This document shows, piece after piece, positions 54,136 through 64,000 of a stretch of 64,000 nucleotides of DNA. The stretch lies in contig JBHGNT010000010.1 of assembly GCA_043228905.1 (NCBI GenBank), positions 9,548,001 through 9,612,000 of the forward strand, given 5' to 3'. A model generated the notes under the pieces. It was not told the DNA's origin. It saw only the letters and a program-made list of their open reading frames with translations, and did not search any database. The DNA comes from Azolla caroliniana. Its lineage: Eukaryota; Polypodiophyta. The translations under genes were made by a program, and so were the position numbers. Each line of letters starts with the position of its first letter. The first letter of the stretch is position 1.

Positions 54136-55337
54136 TATAAGGATGTTTTCACATGGTCACACGAGGACATGAAAGGGTTGGATCCGAAATTTTATCAGCA
54201 CAAGATCAACTTGTCCACCGACGTGAAACCTGTGCAACAACGACGCTATCGAATGAACCTGAATTACGCGGCTCGCATAAAAGAAGAAATTGACATACTG
54301 TTGAAAGCAGGGTTCATTCGGCCGGTAAACAGGCCACGTGGCTGAGTCCAATAGTCGTGGTGATGAAGAAAAATGGGAAAATACGCGTCTGCGTGGATTA
54401 TCGTAAGCTAAATGCCGTAACAATTACGGATGCGTTTCCCATGCCTTTTACAGATAGCGTAGTAGACGTCATTGTAGGCCATGATAGGTATAGTTTTTTG
54501 GATGGCTTTAGTGGATACAATCAAGTACACATGCACCCTGACGACTAAGAAAAGACCGTGTTCGTCATGGATTGGGGCGTGTTCATTGCTGTAGTAATGA
54601 TGTTTGGTCTGAAAACGGCGCTCACCATCTTCTAGCGAATAATTACGGAGATTTTTGGAGAATATATACCTGCATTTATGCAAGTTTGTCTCAATGACTT
54701 TGTGGTGTATGGAACGTGAGGTGAACATTTGGGTCATTTACGACTTTGTTTGGAACACTACCGTACGTCACGCCTCAGTCTTAATCCGGCGAAATGTGCA
54801 TTTGGTGTGACCAACGGAGCACTCCTTGGACATAAAGTAAGCAAGGAGGGGATAGCAGTAGACCCTAACAAAATCACGACAATAATTGAAGCGAAGACCT
54901 CGACTAATGCCAAAGCCCTTAGCCATTTCTTGGGGCAAATACGCTGGCACAACCGTACGTTACAGTACTTGGCGGATTTTGCAACTCCATTACACGCAGT
55001 CGTAGATCGTACTCCTTTCAAGTGGACGACAATAGAAGACAAAGCATATGAGGCACTGAAGATAATGCTAACCCAAGCACCAGTCGTACAACCACCAGAT
55101 TGGACAAAACCTTTTCACGTATTTGTAGATGCCTCAGATATCACAATAGGCAGTGCATTGATGCAGCTCACAGAGCCTAATTGGTTCCGACCGGTTTATT
55201 ACGCTAGTTGTAAGTTATCAGAGGCCGAATGAAACTACTCCACGACCGAGCATGAGGCCTTGGGTATGATCTACAACATCAACAAATTCCGACATTATCT
55301 ACTCGGGCGGAAATTTACGTTTCACGTAGACCACGCT
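54136..55337 (+). pseudogene. Gypsy E reverse transcriptase and RNase H
   Basis: DVFTWSHEDMKGLDPKFYQH, then TDVKPVQQRRYRMN, IKEEIDILLKAGFIRPVN, RVCVDYRKLNAVTITDAFPM and SFLDGFSGYNQVHMHPDD. The catalytic box is degraded (VCLNDFVVYG for YxDD). RNase H FHVFVDASDITIGSALMQLT, STTEHEALGMIYNINKFRHY and LLGRKFTFHVDH. Several stops. D5 is inserted after FHVDH; the frame resumes at 57,219. Confidence 0.85.
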
Positions 55338-55619
55338 GTCACGAAGTTTCGCGCACGTGTGTTACTTGGGCGGGACCACGGGGGTCTTGGACTAGGGAGT
55401 ACTCAAGGGATAGAGAAGACCCGAGGTTTGCTTTACGACAATAATACTTCCCGACCCCTTCCCGAGCAAGGTCTCGTTGCCCTTTGTTTGATGAGGCCGA
55501 TGGCTCTCGTTGATCACGACTCGTCGACCTTCCGAGATCACCGCACGAGCCAAGTGACCAAACGAGTACAAGCAAGATGAGCATGCAACATGAACGCACA
55601 AGGGGACGATAACACAAAC

Positions 55620-56338
55620 ACGAATGTCCATACGTCTTTATGAGGTGCATGGGCACGCTCAAACGCTCCCTCGTCACAAGACGTCGAACGTACGAGGAAG
55701 ACACAAAACACGTGCACAAATGCTCGTACGCCTTTATGAGGAGGAGAGGTGCATGGGCAAGCCCGAACGCTCCCTCGTCACCAGACGGCCAAACGTACAA
55801 GGAAGACACAAACACACGCACAAAATGCTTGTACGGCTTTATGAGGAGGAGAGGTGCATGGGCAAGCCCGAAACAGTCGCTCGTCACGAGACGACCGAAC
55901 GTACAAGGAAGACACAAACATACGTAAAAAATGCTCGTACGTCTTTATGAGGAGGAGAGGTGCATGGGCACGCCCGAAACGCTCCCTCATCACAAGACGG
56001 CCGAACGTACAAGGAAGACACAAACACACACACAAATGCTCGTACACCTTTATGAGGAGGAGAGGTGCATGGGCAAGCCCGAACGGTCCCCTCGTCACAA
56101 GAAGGCCAAACGTACAAGGAAGACACAAACACACACACAAATGCTCGTACGCCTTTATGAGGAGGAGAGGTGCATGGGCAAGCCCGAACGGTCCCCTCGT
56201 CACAAGACGACCGAACGTAAACGAAAGACACAAACACACGCACAAAATGCTCGTACGCCTTTATGAGGAGGAGAGGTGCATGGGCAAGCCCGAACGGTCC
56301 CCTCGTCACAAGACGGCCGAACGTACAAGGAAGACACG
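55620..56338 (+). repeat. About 105-bp tandem array in D5
   Basis: Seven units, each starting GCTCGTACGCCTTTATGAGG and containing GGTGCATGGGCAAGCCCGAA, then CGTACAAGGAAGACACAAAC. Starts near 55,720, 55,826, 55,932, 56,038, 56,142 and 56,248. The length is close to 35 codons, so long frames appear on both strands; I do not regard them as genes. Confidence 0.92.
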
Positions 56339-57218
56339 AATAAAGAAAGAAGGAGAGAAAGAAACATGAATGATATCGACCAAAGAGATAAATACGTGTT
56401 CGATTCCAATGCAAGAGGACCCTTTATAAAATAGAGTTTTGTTTACAATGGCAACTTATAGTTAACCACAAGTTCAATCAAAACATAAATATTAAATGCC
56501 CTTAGAGACAAAAGCAAATCCGAACACAACGAAGATGAACACACGAGCACCAGCAAAATGCCAATCCCAACGAACCACGACCACCCGAACGGCGAGCACA
56601 TGGGCTCGCAACGACGAACGGGGTGGAGCAACGTCGAACCAATGAAGCTTGGGCTCACGAGAACTTCGAGTGCCGACGCGAAGAATACGAGCACGTGGCG
56701 ATGGGGGAATGAAGGGGTATGAGATGAAGAGAAGTGGTGAATAAGGAGATGAAGAGCTTTGAAGGAAAATTGGCGATAGTCTCCTCCTCCCAAAACGTCA
56801 TCCCGAATGAGCCCCCCTCGACCTCCTTTCATAGGAAAAAAAGAAGCGGGGGTCGCCAAATTTGTCTTCAATGAAAAAGGAATAAAATTCCTTAAATCAC
56901 ACTATACCATAAGTCCAAATTCAAACCATGCACCTCTAGCTAGTAGTCAATGTGACTATCCACTAGCCCACTAACTCTCTCTTATATAATATATAATTCT
57001 ATATCTATAAATTTATAGCCTGTTTCCCCTCTACCTTTTATCTCTCCTCTCTCTTACTTTTGCACGAGCTTCTATACCTCCTTTTCACCCTTTCTTTTCC
57101 TTTTTATTTTGCATATGCACAATTAATCGCTTTTGTGTGTACACACATTGCACATGCACATTTTTGTCCCCCCCTTTTCACCGGTTTTTCCCACTCTCGA
57201 GCACGCCACATCACGACA
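56339..57218. other. Remainder of D5, no gene
   Basis: AT-rich and CT-rich stretches. A weak tRNA-like text on the minus strand (GGGCTAGTGGATAGTC to ATGGTTTGAATT) lies at 56,930-56,985. No coding frame recognised. Confidence 0.4.
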
Positions 57219-57429
57219 ACACGACATTACTCTACCTGGTCTAGAAGCAGACGTTGACAAGGAAGCTGGCCAGATGGATGTTGCTGCTCCAAGAGTTCAA
57301 CTTCGTGATTTAACATCGACCGGGTACGCAACATGCCGTAGTTGATTTCTTAAGTAGAGTAGATAACGGTGATAACGTGTTGCGACAAGATGATGACTTT
57401 CCGGACGTTTATATTCTACGGGTCACGAC
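57219..57429 (+). pseudogene. Gypsy E RNase H end
   Basis: LLYLV, stop, KQTLTRKLARWMLLLQEFNF, stop, HRPGTQHAVVDFLSRVDNGD, the RNase H C-terminus of gypsy E after the D5 insertion. Cut at 57,430 by the A3 LTR. Confidence 0.8.
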
Positions 57430-57978
57430 TGTTGAGAAATAGATGCGGAATTAAATCACAGTAAGAACAGACAAAGCTGAAAATACGAATCACACTAGTA
57501 TGCAGAAAGACACATATGACAAGAGTGCACAAAGATTTACGTGGAAACCCTAAAAATGGGGAAAACCACGGGTGAACAGATTCTTCACTATAACTAGTGG
57601 ACATACAATATAGAGATGATTACAACACTCTGTTGAGTGTATTAGCCGCATAGGGCTCTTCGCGTCTGCTGTTACTCACACAGCTATGGCACGACTAACG
57701 CTTCTCTCACACATGCTCACTCCTACTCTGTTCGTCTCACTAACACTCTAACCCAAAGTTTGCCCTAGTTGCATATATACTTACGCAACTTTTTGGTTAT
57801 TTACATACGCAACCCTCATGGAGCACACACTTAGACTATTTACAAGTATAGTCTCCCGAGTTGGCTATTTACATGACTCTAGTTTCGGCCTTGGCCTATC
57901 AGCCTCGACCGAGTCCCTCATCAACTCGGCTTTCCGGACAGTCGGATCTTCCTCCCACTAGAGGGACATATCCCAACA
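57430..57978 (-). mobile_element. 3' LTR of copia A3
   Basis: 549 bp. Minus-strand start TGTTGGGATATGTCCCTC after the polypurine tract GAAGGGGGAGAGTT; end ATTTCTCAACA. Same family as 6,473, 19,114 and 23,068. Confidence 0.92.
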
Positions 57979-57990
57979 AACTCTCCCCCT

Positions 57991-58800
57991 TCACTCCTGT
58001 GAGAGGAAATCTGTCAGTCCTGTATTCTGTCGATAGACTCTGAGTCTGTCCATAGGTAGGTTCTTCGTCAGCATGTCGGATCCATTGTCGTCAGTATGGA
58101 TCTTTTCGAGGGAAAACTCTCCTTCTTTGACTCTCTCCCGTAACCAGTGATACCTTCTCTGTATGTGCTTGGTCTGGGAATGGTATGCCGCATTCTTAGC
58201 TAGGTGTATGGTGCTTTGGCTGTCACAGTGAAGCAAGAACTCTTTTTGCTTCATCCCTAGTTCGGTGAGAAAATTTCTCATCCAAATTAGCTCTTTTCCG
58301 GCTTCTACTACCGCCATATACTCTGCCTTTGTAGTCGACAAGGCTACAGACTTCTGTGGTCGTGACTGCCACGACACTGCCCCCCCTACATAGGTCATCA
58401 TGTACCCTGACGTGGATCGGCTTGAGTCGACATCTCTTGACATGTCTGAGTCAGTAAAACCTTCCAGCACAGGTTTTCCGACACCATACCTTAAGCACAC
58501 TTCTGACGTGCCTCTCAAGTACTTGAGTATCCACTTCACCACTGCCTAGTGTTCTCTCCCTGGATTACTCATATATCGGCTTACTGCTCCCACAACAAAT
58601 GCTACGTCCGGTCTCGTATAGACCATAGCATACATTAGACTGCCGACTGTTGAGGCATATGGTACCTTCTTCATCTCAGCCTTTTCCTTCTGCCCTTTCA
58701 GACACTGCTTTGCATTCAATCAGTAGTTTGTAGGCAACACTGAGCCGATCGGCTTTGCATTCGACATGTTGAACCTCTCGAGGATCTTCATCACATACTT
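57991..58800 (-). pseudogene. Copia A3 RNase H
   Basis: Clean frame at 57,991-58,542: MVKWILKYLRGTSEVCLRYG, GFTDSDMSRDVDSSRSTSGY, VALSTTKAEYMAVVEAGKEL, HCDSQSTIHLAKNAAYHSQT and the usual end HTDDNGSDMLTKNLPMDRL. Upstream (58,543-58,800) the link to reverse transcriptase (NAKPIGSVLPTN, TRPDVAFVVGAVSRYMSNPG) contains stops. Confidence 0.88.
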
Positions 58801-59844
58801 CTACTGTGACAACCATAGCACCTTCCGAGCTCTATCTCGAGTTATGTGCATTCCTAGGATTTGCTTCAGCGGTCCAAGGTCTTTCATGGCAAAGGATTTG
58901 CCGAGAGCTTTCTTCAAGCTTCCAATCTTCCTTGCATCTTGACCGACTATCAACATATCATCAACATATAGCAAGAGAATCAAGAAATCTCCTTCCTCGT
59001 ACCTTTTGACGAATACATAGTGATCGGCTTGTGTTTTCTGGAACCGATGTTCCATCATGAAGGACTCGAATTTCTTGTACCATTGGCGTGGAGCTTGTTT
59101 CAATCCGTACAAACTTTTCCTCAGTCGACACACCAAATTCTCTTTCTCGTTCTCCTCAAAGCCTTTAGGTTGCTGCATGTAGATCTCTTCGTCTAGCTCA
59201 CCATGCAGAAAAGCAGTTTTGACGTCCATGCTGGCCACTATGCTCAGAACAGTTCGTATGGATGTCATCTTCACGACTGGTGCGAATATTTCGTCAAAAT
59301 CGACGCCCTTCCTTTGTTGGAAACCCTTCACCACTATGCAGGCTTTATACCTGGGCTCGCTGTCAACTTCTCCAGTCTTGACCTTGTAGACCCATTTATT
59401 CCTGAGTGCTCTCTTACCTTTCGGCAGCTCTACTAGGTCGTAGGTGTAATTCGCGTGCAAAGATTCCATGTCCTCTTGCATCGCGTTCAGCCATTTTCCT
59501 CTGCTCTTGTCATCAATGGCTTCTTCATAGCAGTCCGATTCACTGTCATCAGTCAAGAGGATGTATTGACTGGCATATGTAGTCGGTGCCTTCCTTTCTC
59601 TGAGTGGGTATCTTCTTCCACTCGTTGTTGGCTCTATTTCGGATGTCTCTGCCAACTCTTCTCTCTCCTCGGGATTCTGCTCATCAATCGGCATCTCCAG
59701 GTTGGACAACTCCAACTCATAGTCCTCAATTGATTTTAGCAGATCTACTGACTCCGACTCATAGTCTGTCGGTCTTTCCGGGTTGACAGTCTCAGATTCG
59801 GCTCTGTCAGCCAACTGTCTCCTTACAACTGCCGGTGACGACAC
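58801..59844 (-). pseudogene. Copia A3 reverse transcriptase
   Basis: 347 open codons: linker with YPLRERKAPTTYASQYILLT, then DLVELPKGKRALRNKWVYKV, FAPVVKMTSIRTVLSIVASM, DVKTAFLHGELDEEIYMQQP, YGLKQAPRQWYKKF and catalytic YVDDMLIVGQ. It ends WLSQ and a stop before the RNase H link. Compared with A1 (SMNLEIE, then LDVK), about eight residues before DVKTAFLHG are deleted in frame. The stop and deletion make it inactive. Confidence 0.85.
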
Positions 59845-59898
59845 ATTTGGCCTTAAGTCGATGGTAGTCGAGGTTGACTGGGGAGTCGGTTCCGACTT

Positions 59899-60798
59899 CT
59901 ATTGCTTCCAGTCCTCAATTGTCTTATCTTCAAGAAAGACTACATCTCGACTTCTCACTACCTTCTTGTCGACTAGGTCCCATAGCCTGTAGCTGAACTC
60001 ATCTTCCGAGTATCCCATGAATATGCATGCTTTCGACTTGCTGTCAAGCTTTGACCTCTGATCCTTTGGTACATGCATATACGCCAAACATCCGAACACC
60101 CTCAAGTGTTAATAGGAGACATCCTTCCTTGTCCACACCCTTTGTGGGACATCACCCTTTAGAGGTACTGAGGGAGACCTGTTGATCAGATAAACAGTTG
60201 TGTACATCGCCTCAACCCAATATGATTTTGCCAATTTCGCATGAAAGAGCATGCTCCTTACTCTCTCCATGATCGTTCGATTCATCCTCTCTGCAAGCCC
60301 GTTCAACTCTGGGGTCTTTGGCATTGTGTATTCGATCTGAATACCTTGGCACTTGCAATATTCCTCGAATTTCCCGTTGTACTCGCCACCGTTGTCGGTT
60401 CGGACAACCTTCAGTTTCCGACCCGACTCTCTTTCAGTTCTTGCCTGGAACTCCTTGAAAACCGACAGTACTTGATCCTTCGTCTTCAGTACGAAGTCCC
60501 ATGTCTTCTGACTATGGTCGTCAATGATTGTCACAAAGTATTGTCCACCTCGATGCGATGGGGCATCCACATAGCACACATTCATGTGTACTAGTTCCAG
60601 TGTAGCTTCTCTTCTCCTCGGTGTTCTCGAGTGGAATGCCACCTTGTTCTGCTTTCCGGCTAAGCAGTCGACACACTTCTCCAGGTGTACTCCCTTGACT
60701 TCTGGTGGAAGTTTCTGGTCAGCTAACATGTGCATTCCCTTCTCACTCATGTGGCCTAGCCTCTTATGCCATATCTCCCCTACCGAGTCGGCTGCCAC
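59899..60798 (-). pseudogene. Copia A3 integrase
   Basis: Zinc region WHKRLGHMSEKGM and CVDCLAGKQN; core ELVHMNVCYVDAPSHRGGQY, DDHSQKTWDFVLK, then VRTDNGGEYNGKFEEYCKCQ and LNGLAERMNRTIMERVRSML, with catalytic D and E visible in the last two blocks. The first Asp of HTDVC has become Asn (HMNVC). The C-terminal part (VFGCLAYMHVPKDQRSKLDS) at 59,899-60,105 is in another frame after a stop at about 60,107. Confidence 0.88.
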
Positions 60799-61443
60799 GT
60801 TTACTTCCGATTTGCACAGTCAGGAATGCATTGTATACAATGTGCCTTCTTTCTGTGCTCGGGCCACTATAAGATTTCCTCGGCAGAACTTCCACTTGCC
60901 ATTCCGAAAACTACCACTATAGCCTTCGTCATCAAGCCTTCCAGTCGATACCAGATTCAATATGATATCGAGGATGTGTCGAACATCCTTTCAACGTTAG
61001 TCGACACCCTGTCGACGTCATTAAGCACACACTTCCGACTCCGGTTATCTTGCACTCTCCACTATCACTCATCTTTACACAGCCATGATCCCCAACTATG
61101 TAAGTTGAGAAGTACTCTCTCGACGGACTAATGTGAAAGGATGCGCCGGAGTCGATCAACCAAGTGCACTCTTCGCTTGCAAGATTTGCACTTGTCTGTT
61201 CACAGATGAGCAGAAGTTCCTCATTGCTCGTAGCAATGGCCGAAGTGTTCTTTTCATCCAGAATCTTCTAGGGTTCAACATTATTTCCGACACTTTTGTC
61301 TTTTCTCATGTGTCGGTAGTCCTTCTGGAAGTGTCCAGGTTTTCCACAATAAAAGCACACAGGCATACCTCTGTACTTCGATCTGGCGTGGGATTTGTCC
61401 GTTTGTTGCGGACTTCTTCTTCACCGGTCCCTTCCTCTGTCCA
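60799..61443 (-). pseudogene. Copia A3 gag end and protease
   Basis: Minus strand from 61,443: RGR-type basic text, zinc knuckle CFYCGKPGHFQKDY (last Cys replaced by Tyr), a Ser/Thr linker with one stop, and protease IDSGASFHISPSREYFSTYI near 61,100-61,160. The gag is cut at about 61,444 by the LTR of gypsy X; the rest of A3 should lie beyond the right edge of the window. Confidence 0.82.
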
Positions 61444-61918
61444 TGTGTTGAGTCAGATTCGTGTTAATCGGCTAATTACTAACTATTACCGATACAGAAG
61501 AGTGAACGTCGCTACTCAACGTTCTAACAAGGAATTGTGTTTTACGAACGGAATTATGCTATATTAATCGGTAATTACCGTGATCGTTACTTAGTTATAA
61601 ATTAGGAAGCTTGCACTTAAGATCATAGACAACAGAGAAACACAGAATCCGTACAAGATATTCCTAACTTAAACTTATATTACTAAATAAAACGACGTTT
61701 CTTACAATGCCTTTGGTTCCCTTTTATAGGTATACCGAAGGTCTTTTCTCATCAAGAACTATTCCTACTCCCTAACAAGATTTACAAAATTATCTAACTA
61801 ACTTAGTTCTCTTCGTTTTACTGCTGAGTCATTGATCCGAACAGTCGATCCGAACCGACTCTGTTTTCGACGCTTTCCCACCTGTTCGGTAAAACTGACT
61901 GTCCGGGTCCGGGTAACA
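61444..61918 (-). mobile_element. 3' LTR of gypsy X
   Basis: The end facing A3 reads, on the minus strand, CTGACTCAACACA; the exact base is ambiguous (61,444-61,449) because of microhomology. TATA CTATAAAAGGGAACC at about 61,730. The start is uncertain; TGTTACCCGG at 61,918 is one option. No primer site follows, so it is a 3' LTR. Confidence 0.6.
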
Positions 61919-61962
61919 CTTGGCACGACCGTGGGCCAGGACCTTGTCCGGCGAACCCACGC

Positions 61963-64000
61963 CTATTCCTGTAGCTCTTCATCCGAATCGTTCAGAAAAT
62001 CAAAAATCGAAGGCTCATCTGGCCTTGGATGTATTCCACCTATATCTTCCTCTTCATCTTCGTCTGTGTCACAGTCCTCCTTCGGAGCAGGTTGTGATTC
62101 GGTTGGCTGCTCTGGTTCACTTCTTCCGGAAGCTTGAATACCAGGAGTCTTGCTGGTTCTTTCGGCTTCGATTTTATCCAACTGGACGGAAGTGCCTATA
62201 TCATTTTTGTCGAATTCTTGCATAATACGTTGAATTTCTTCTCTGTAAAATGCCGCAATTTCATCCATATCTTTCATGATATCCTCTTGGATATTGTCAA
62301 TATCCTTTTGTGCCATTTTAAAAAAACCTGCACCTTGTACCTGACGGTTATTTTTGTCGGCACGCAATATCTGTAATTCCGCCGCTTGTGCTGTCCATAA
62401 CTTCCATCCTTGCGCAAGGGATTCATCGATCAGTTTCTTTGCTAGGTTTCGATGTTTACCTATGATGTGCTGCACTTTGTCCCTAGTGATGCTTGCGACG
62501 TATTGGGCGGTTTGCAACTCTTTCTGTAAATCCGTAATAGTGGTTCGGTTCTCACTTTCAGCTCGCATTAGTTTGGATTCGACTACATATATATCCAGCC
62601 GTCTTTGTTCCGCTATCTTCCGAATTTCGTCCAGTTGTTGTTCGAATGCCGATTTCTCTCTACTCCATTCCTCCTGCTGTTCCGTCATTCTTCTGTTGAC
62701 TTCTTCAAGACTCTGCTGTTTTTCTGTCAATTGACTTTCCTGTGACACTATATACCTTTCGAATTCTTCAATTTGTTCGGTATATGTATGATTGGCCGTC
62801 TTAGCTTCTTCTAGATTTTTCTGTAATTCGTTTATTACTTGATTTTTTTCTTCGAGAGCTTTGTATTGACCATTCTGAATGGTTTCTATTTGTTTTTCTA
62901 ATTCTGTAGTTCGAAATACTGCATTGTTGGCCCTTGTTGTTTCTGCTTGACGTGCTTTCTCAGCATCCTCTAATTTCTGTTGCCATTCTGACTCCGACAC
63001 CATAAGCCGTGCCTGTGTTTCCCATTTGTTTAGACTTTCCTTTAGTTCTTTATTTTCTGCTTGTATGTTACAAAACTGATGCTTCAGCACCTCCGCCGAT
63101 GCTGATACACTTTTGTATCTTTCAGCCATATCACTGGCTGCTTTGCGTGCCGTTTCATATTCTTTATGAATTTCGACCAGTGCTTCATGTAATGGTGGCA
63201 TTTCAATAGCCTCCCCTCTATGCTGTGCACTTCTTTTCCGGCCTATTTTCTCTATCTCTGCTTTTTCTTGAGGTTCCAACACTCCTCGTAAGGCTTTCTG
63301 TATCATTATTCGGTCATTATGTTCTTGAGCCAGCCGTTCTGATACTTCTGTCAGTCTTTTAGCCAACCATTCAACCAGTTCGTATGAAGTTCCGAACTGT
63401 AAAATGGCAGCTAATTCATGTGCTGCTGGTGGGATATCCAAGTATCCATGTGCTTCCCGAATGGCTACTTTTGAAGATTGTCCTTGGTGAGGTTGTGTCG
63501 AAATGCTCTCATTCCCTGGTTTTAGTACTTCTGTTACCACAGGCGTATTCGACTTTTCATTTGTGCGTTGCCTTTTCGGTGCTGATCCCTCACTGTTTTC
63601 TGGTTGGAATTGCCGATTAGCCTTTTGTTTAATCCTTGTTCTTTGTCTCATCTTCTCTGCTTGTTGTCGATTTTCTGTCGGCTGTTGCTTGTTTCTCAAA
63701 TTGTCAACTGTTTCTGGTTGTCTGTTTTCGGAATTCTCTGGTCTAGGTGGTTCTGACTGAGACATATTTGTTTGTATATTATCGGCATGTGCCGATTCTT
63801 CTTCTATCCATTCTTCATGTACTAGCTGTCGGTGTCTTCGTGGTGCTTGTATTATCGGTGGTCTTCTTGACTGAACAGGAGTTTCCGATTCTTGAATCGG
63901 AAACAATACTGATAACCAACGACCAAAAATTTGCTTCATCGGTTTTCCTGTTTTTACCCCTTGTAGCTGCTCTCTCAGAGCTTCCCCCGACAATAGTGGC
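61963..64000 (-). CDS. Long coiled-coil ORF at the 3' end of gypsy X (partial)
   Basis: Open for about 679 codons and still open at the window edge. It ends TAG at 61,963, shortly before the 3' LTR, so it is the last frame of the element. N-terminal part: basic and Gln/Asn-rich (QRTRIKQKANRQFQPEN, APKRQRT, nuclear-signal-like). From about residue 200 to 570 there is almost continuous heptad-rich coiled coil (KLEDAEKARQAETTRANNAV, LEKQIETIQNGQYKALEEK, QSLEEVNRRMTEQQEEW). The C-terminus is acidic (CDTDEDEEEDIGG, FLNDSDEELQE). No enzyme motif, zinc knuckle or membrane segment. No stop or frameshift, in contrast to most frames here, which suggests recent insertion or selection. It may be an extra protein downstream of pol or an unusual gag-type structural protein. 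Confidence 0.75.
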   Translation of the reverse strand, partial: PLLSGEALREQLQGVKTGKPMKQIFGRWLSVLFPIQESETPVQSRRPPIIQAPRRHRQLVHEEWIEEESAHADNIQTNMSQSEPPRPENSENRQPETVDNLRNKQQPTENRQQAEKMRQRTRIKQKANRQFQPENSEGSAPKRQRTNEKSNTPVVTEVLKPGNESISTQPHQGQSSKVAIREAHGYLDIPPAAHELAAILQFGTSYELVEWLAKRLTEVSERLAQEHNDRIMIQKALRGVLEPQEKAEIEKIGRKRSAQHRGEAIEMPPLHEALVEIHKEYETARKAASDMAERYKSVSASAEVLKHQFCNIQAENKELKESLNKWETQARLMVSESEWQQKLEDAEKARQAETTRANNAVFRTTELEKQIETIQNGQYKALEEKNQVINELQKNLEEAKTANHTYTEQIEEFERYIVSQESQLTEKQQSLEEVNRRMTEQQEEWSREKSAFEQQLDEIRKIAEQRRLDIYVVESKLMRAESENRTTITDLQKELQTAQYVASITRDKVQHIIGKHRNLAKKLIDESLAQGWKLWTAQAAELQILRADKNNRQVQGAGFFKMAQKDIDNIQEDIMKDMDEIAAFYREEIQRIMQEFDKNDIGTSVQLDKIEAERTSKTPGIQASGRSEPEQPTESQPAPKEDCDTDEDEEEDIGGIHPRPDEPSIFDFLNDSDEELQE

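Larger units (their letters stand above)
55338..57218 (-). mobile_element. D5: solo family D-type LTR with internal array
   Basis: About 1.88 kb. Plus-strand left end TGTCACGAAG and GGGACCACGGGGGTCTTGGA match family D LTR ends; right end CATCACGACA matches the minus-strand start TGTCGTGA. No interior between two LTRs. It splits gypsy E RNase H (FHVDH then LLYLV). Flanks CACGC/CACGA suggest a mutated TSD. Much longer than the 670-800-bp relatives, mainly because of the tandem array. Confidence 0.7.

Noticed and set aside
55640-56414. Several 100-180-codon frames on both strands
   Set aside because: They are translations of a 105-bp tandem array whose length is a multiple of three; no domain and no start context.
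61963-64000. Host myosin-like or intermediate-filament-like gene
   Set aside because: The frame lies next to an LTR with TATA, without introns, in the position of a last retroelement ORF. The coiled coil alone is not evidence of a host gene.
1-64000. rRNA genes, DNA transposons, organelle or viral (caulimovirus-type) inserts
   Set aside because: I saw no rRNA text, transposase motif with terminal inverted repeats, plastid gene, or movement/coat protein motif. Absence by eye is not proof.

Overview
This is plant nuclear DNA dominated by LTR retrotransposons. Copia (Ty1) and gypsy (Ty3) elements sit in both orientations, many inserted into one another and most decayed by stops, frameshifts and deletions. 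Copia primer-binding sites of the TGGTATCAGAG type (initiator-Met tRNA) and one plant-like single-copy gene support a land plant. The chromodomain of the 27.8-32.6 kb gypsy element looks like the Tcn1-like/fungal type rather than the usual seed-plant chromoviruses. That hints at a seedless plant such as a fern, lycophyte or moss, but this is an inference and no species can be named.

Layout. 1-4.7 kb: pieces of a GC-rich gypsy family (called D here) flank a TAGCTAATTAGCTA satellite and two gene-like exons. 4.7-7.2 kb: LTR debris and one solo LTR with a perfect target-site duplication (TSD). 8.17-8.81 kb: the one credible host gene. 10.7-17.3 kb: a gypsy pol split by a complete but dead copia (F), which itself carries a solo LTR. 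19.1-25.2 kb: two head-to-tail copies of copia family A sharing the middle LTR. 25.2-33.6 kb: gypsy J (minus) joined head-to-head to gypsy D2 (plus), with a young chromodomain gypsy (C) inside D2. 33.6-34.9 kb: 5' end of copia K. 34.9-49.6 kb: two copies of a minisatellite-bearing element (M1, M2). M1 holds an 11.4-kb gypsy composite (G) with inverted LTRs, whose gag is in turn split by a complete gag-only element (D3). 49.6-57.4 kb: gypsy E, broken by D4 and by D5 (a solo LTR with a 105-bp array). 57.4-61.4 kb: copia family A copy A3 (minus). 61.4-64 kb: the 3' end of gypsy X, carrying a long intact coiled-coil reading frame that leaves the window.

How the parts work together. Apart from the 8.2-kb gene and perhaps the 2.3-3.5 kb exons, everything is selfish DNA. 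Autonomous elements once supplied protease, reverse transcriptase, RNase H and integrase. D3 and D4 keep LTRs, a primer site and a gag-like frame but no pol, so they presumably moved with enzymes from relatives such as D2/J. The best-preserved frames are the integrase of J, the RNase H-integrase-chromodomain of C, the integrase of A3 and the coiled-coil frame of X.

Features worth attention: heat-shock-element clusters just upstream of the TATA boxes in two unrelated LTR families (C and M); the inverted-LTR composite G with a perfect 5-bp TSD; tRNA-like modules inside or beside LTRs; gypsy pol frames whose stop codon lies inside the 3' LTR; and the repeated peptide region that replaces pol in family D. 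Element names are local labels. All boundaries were read by eye.
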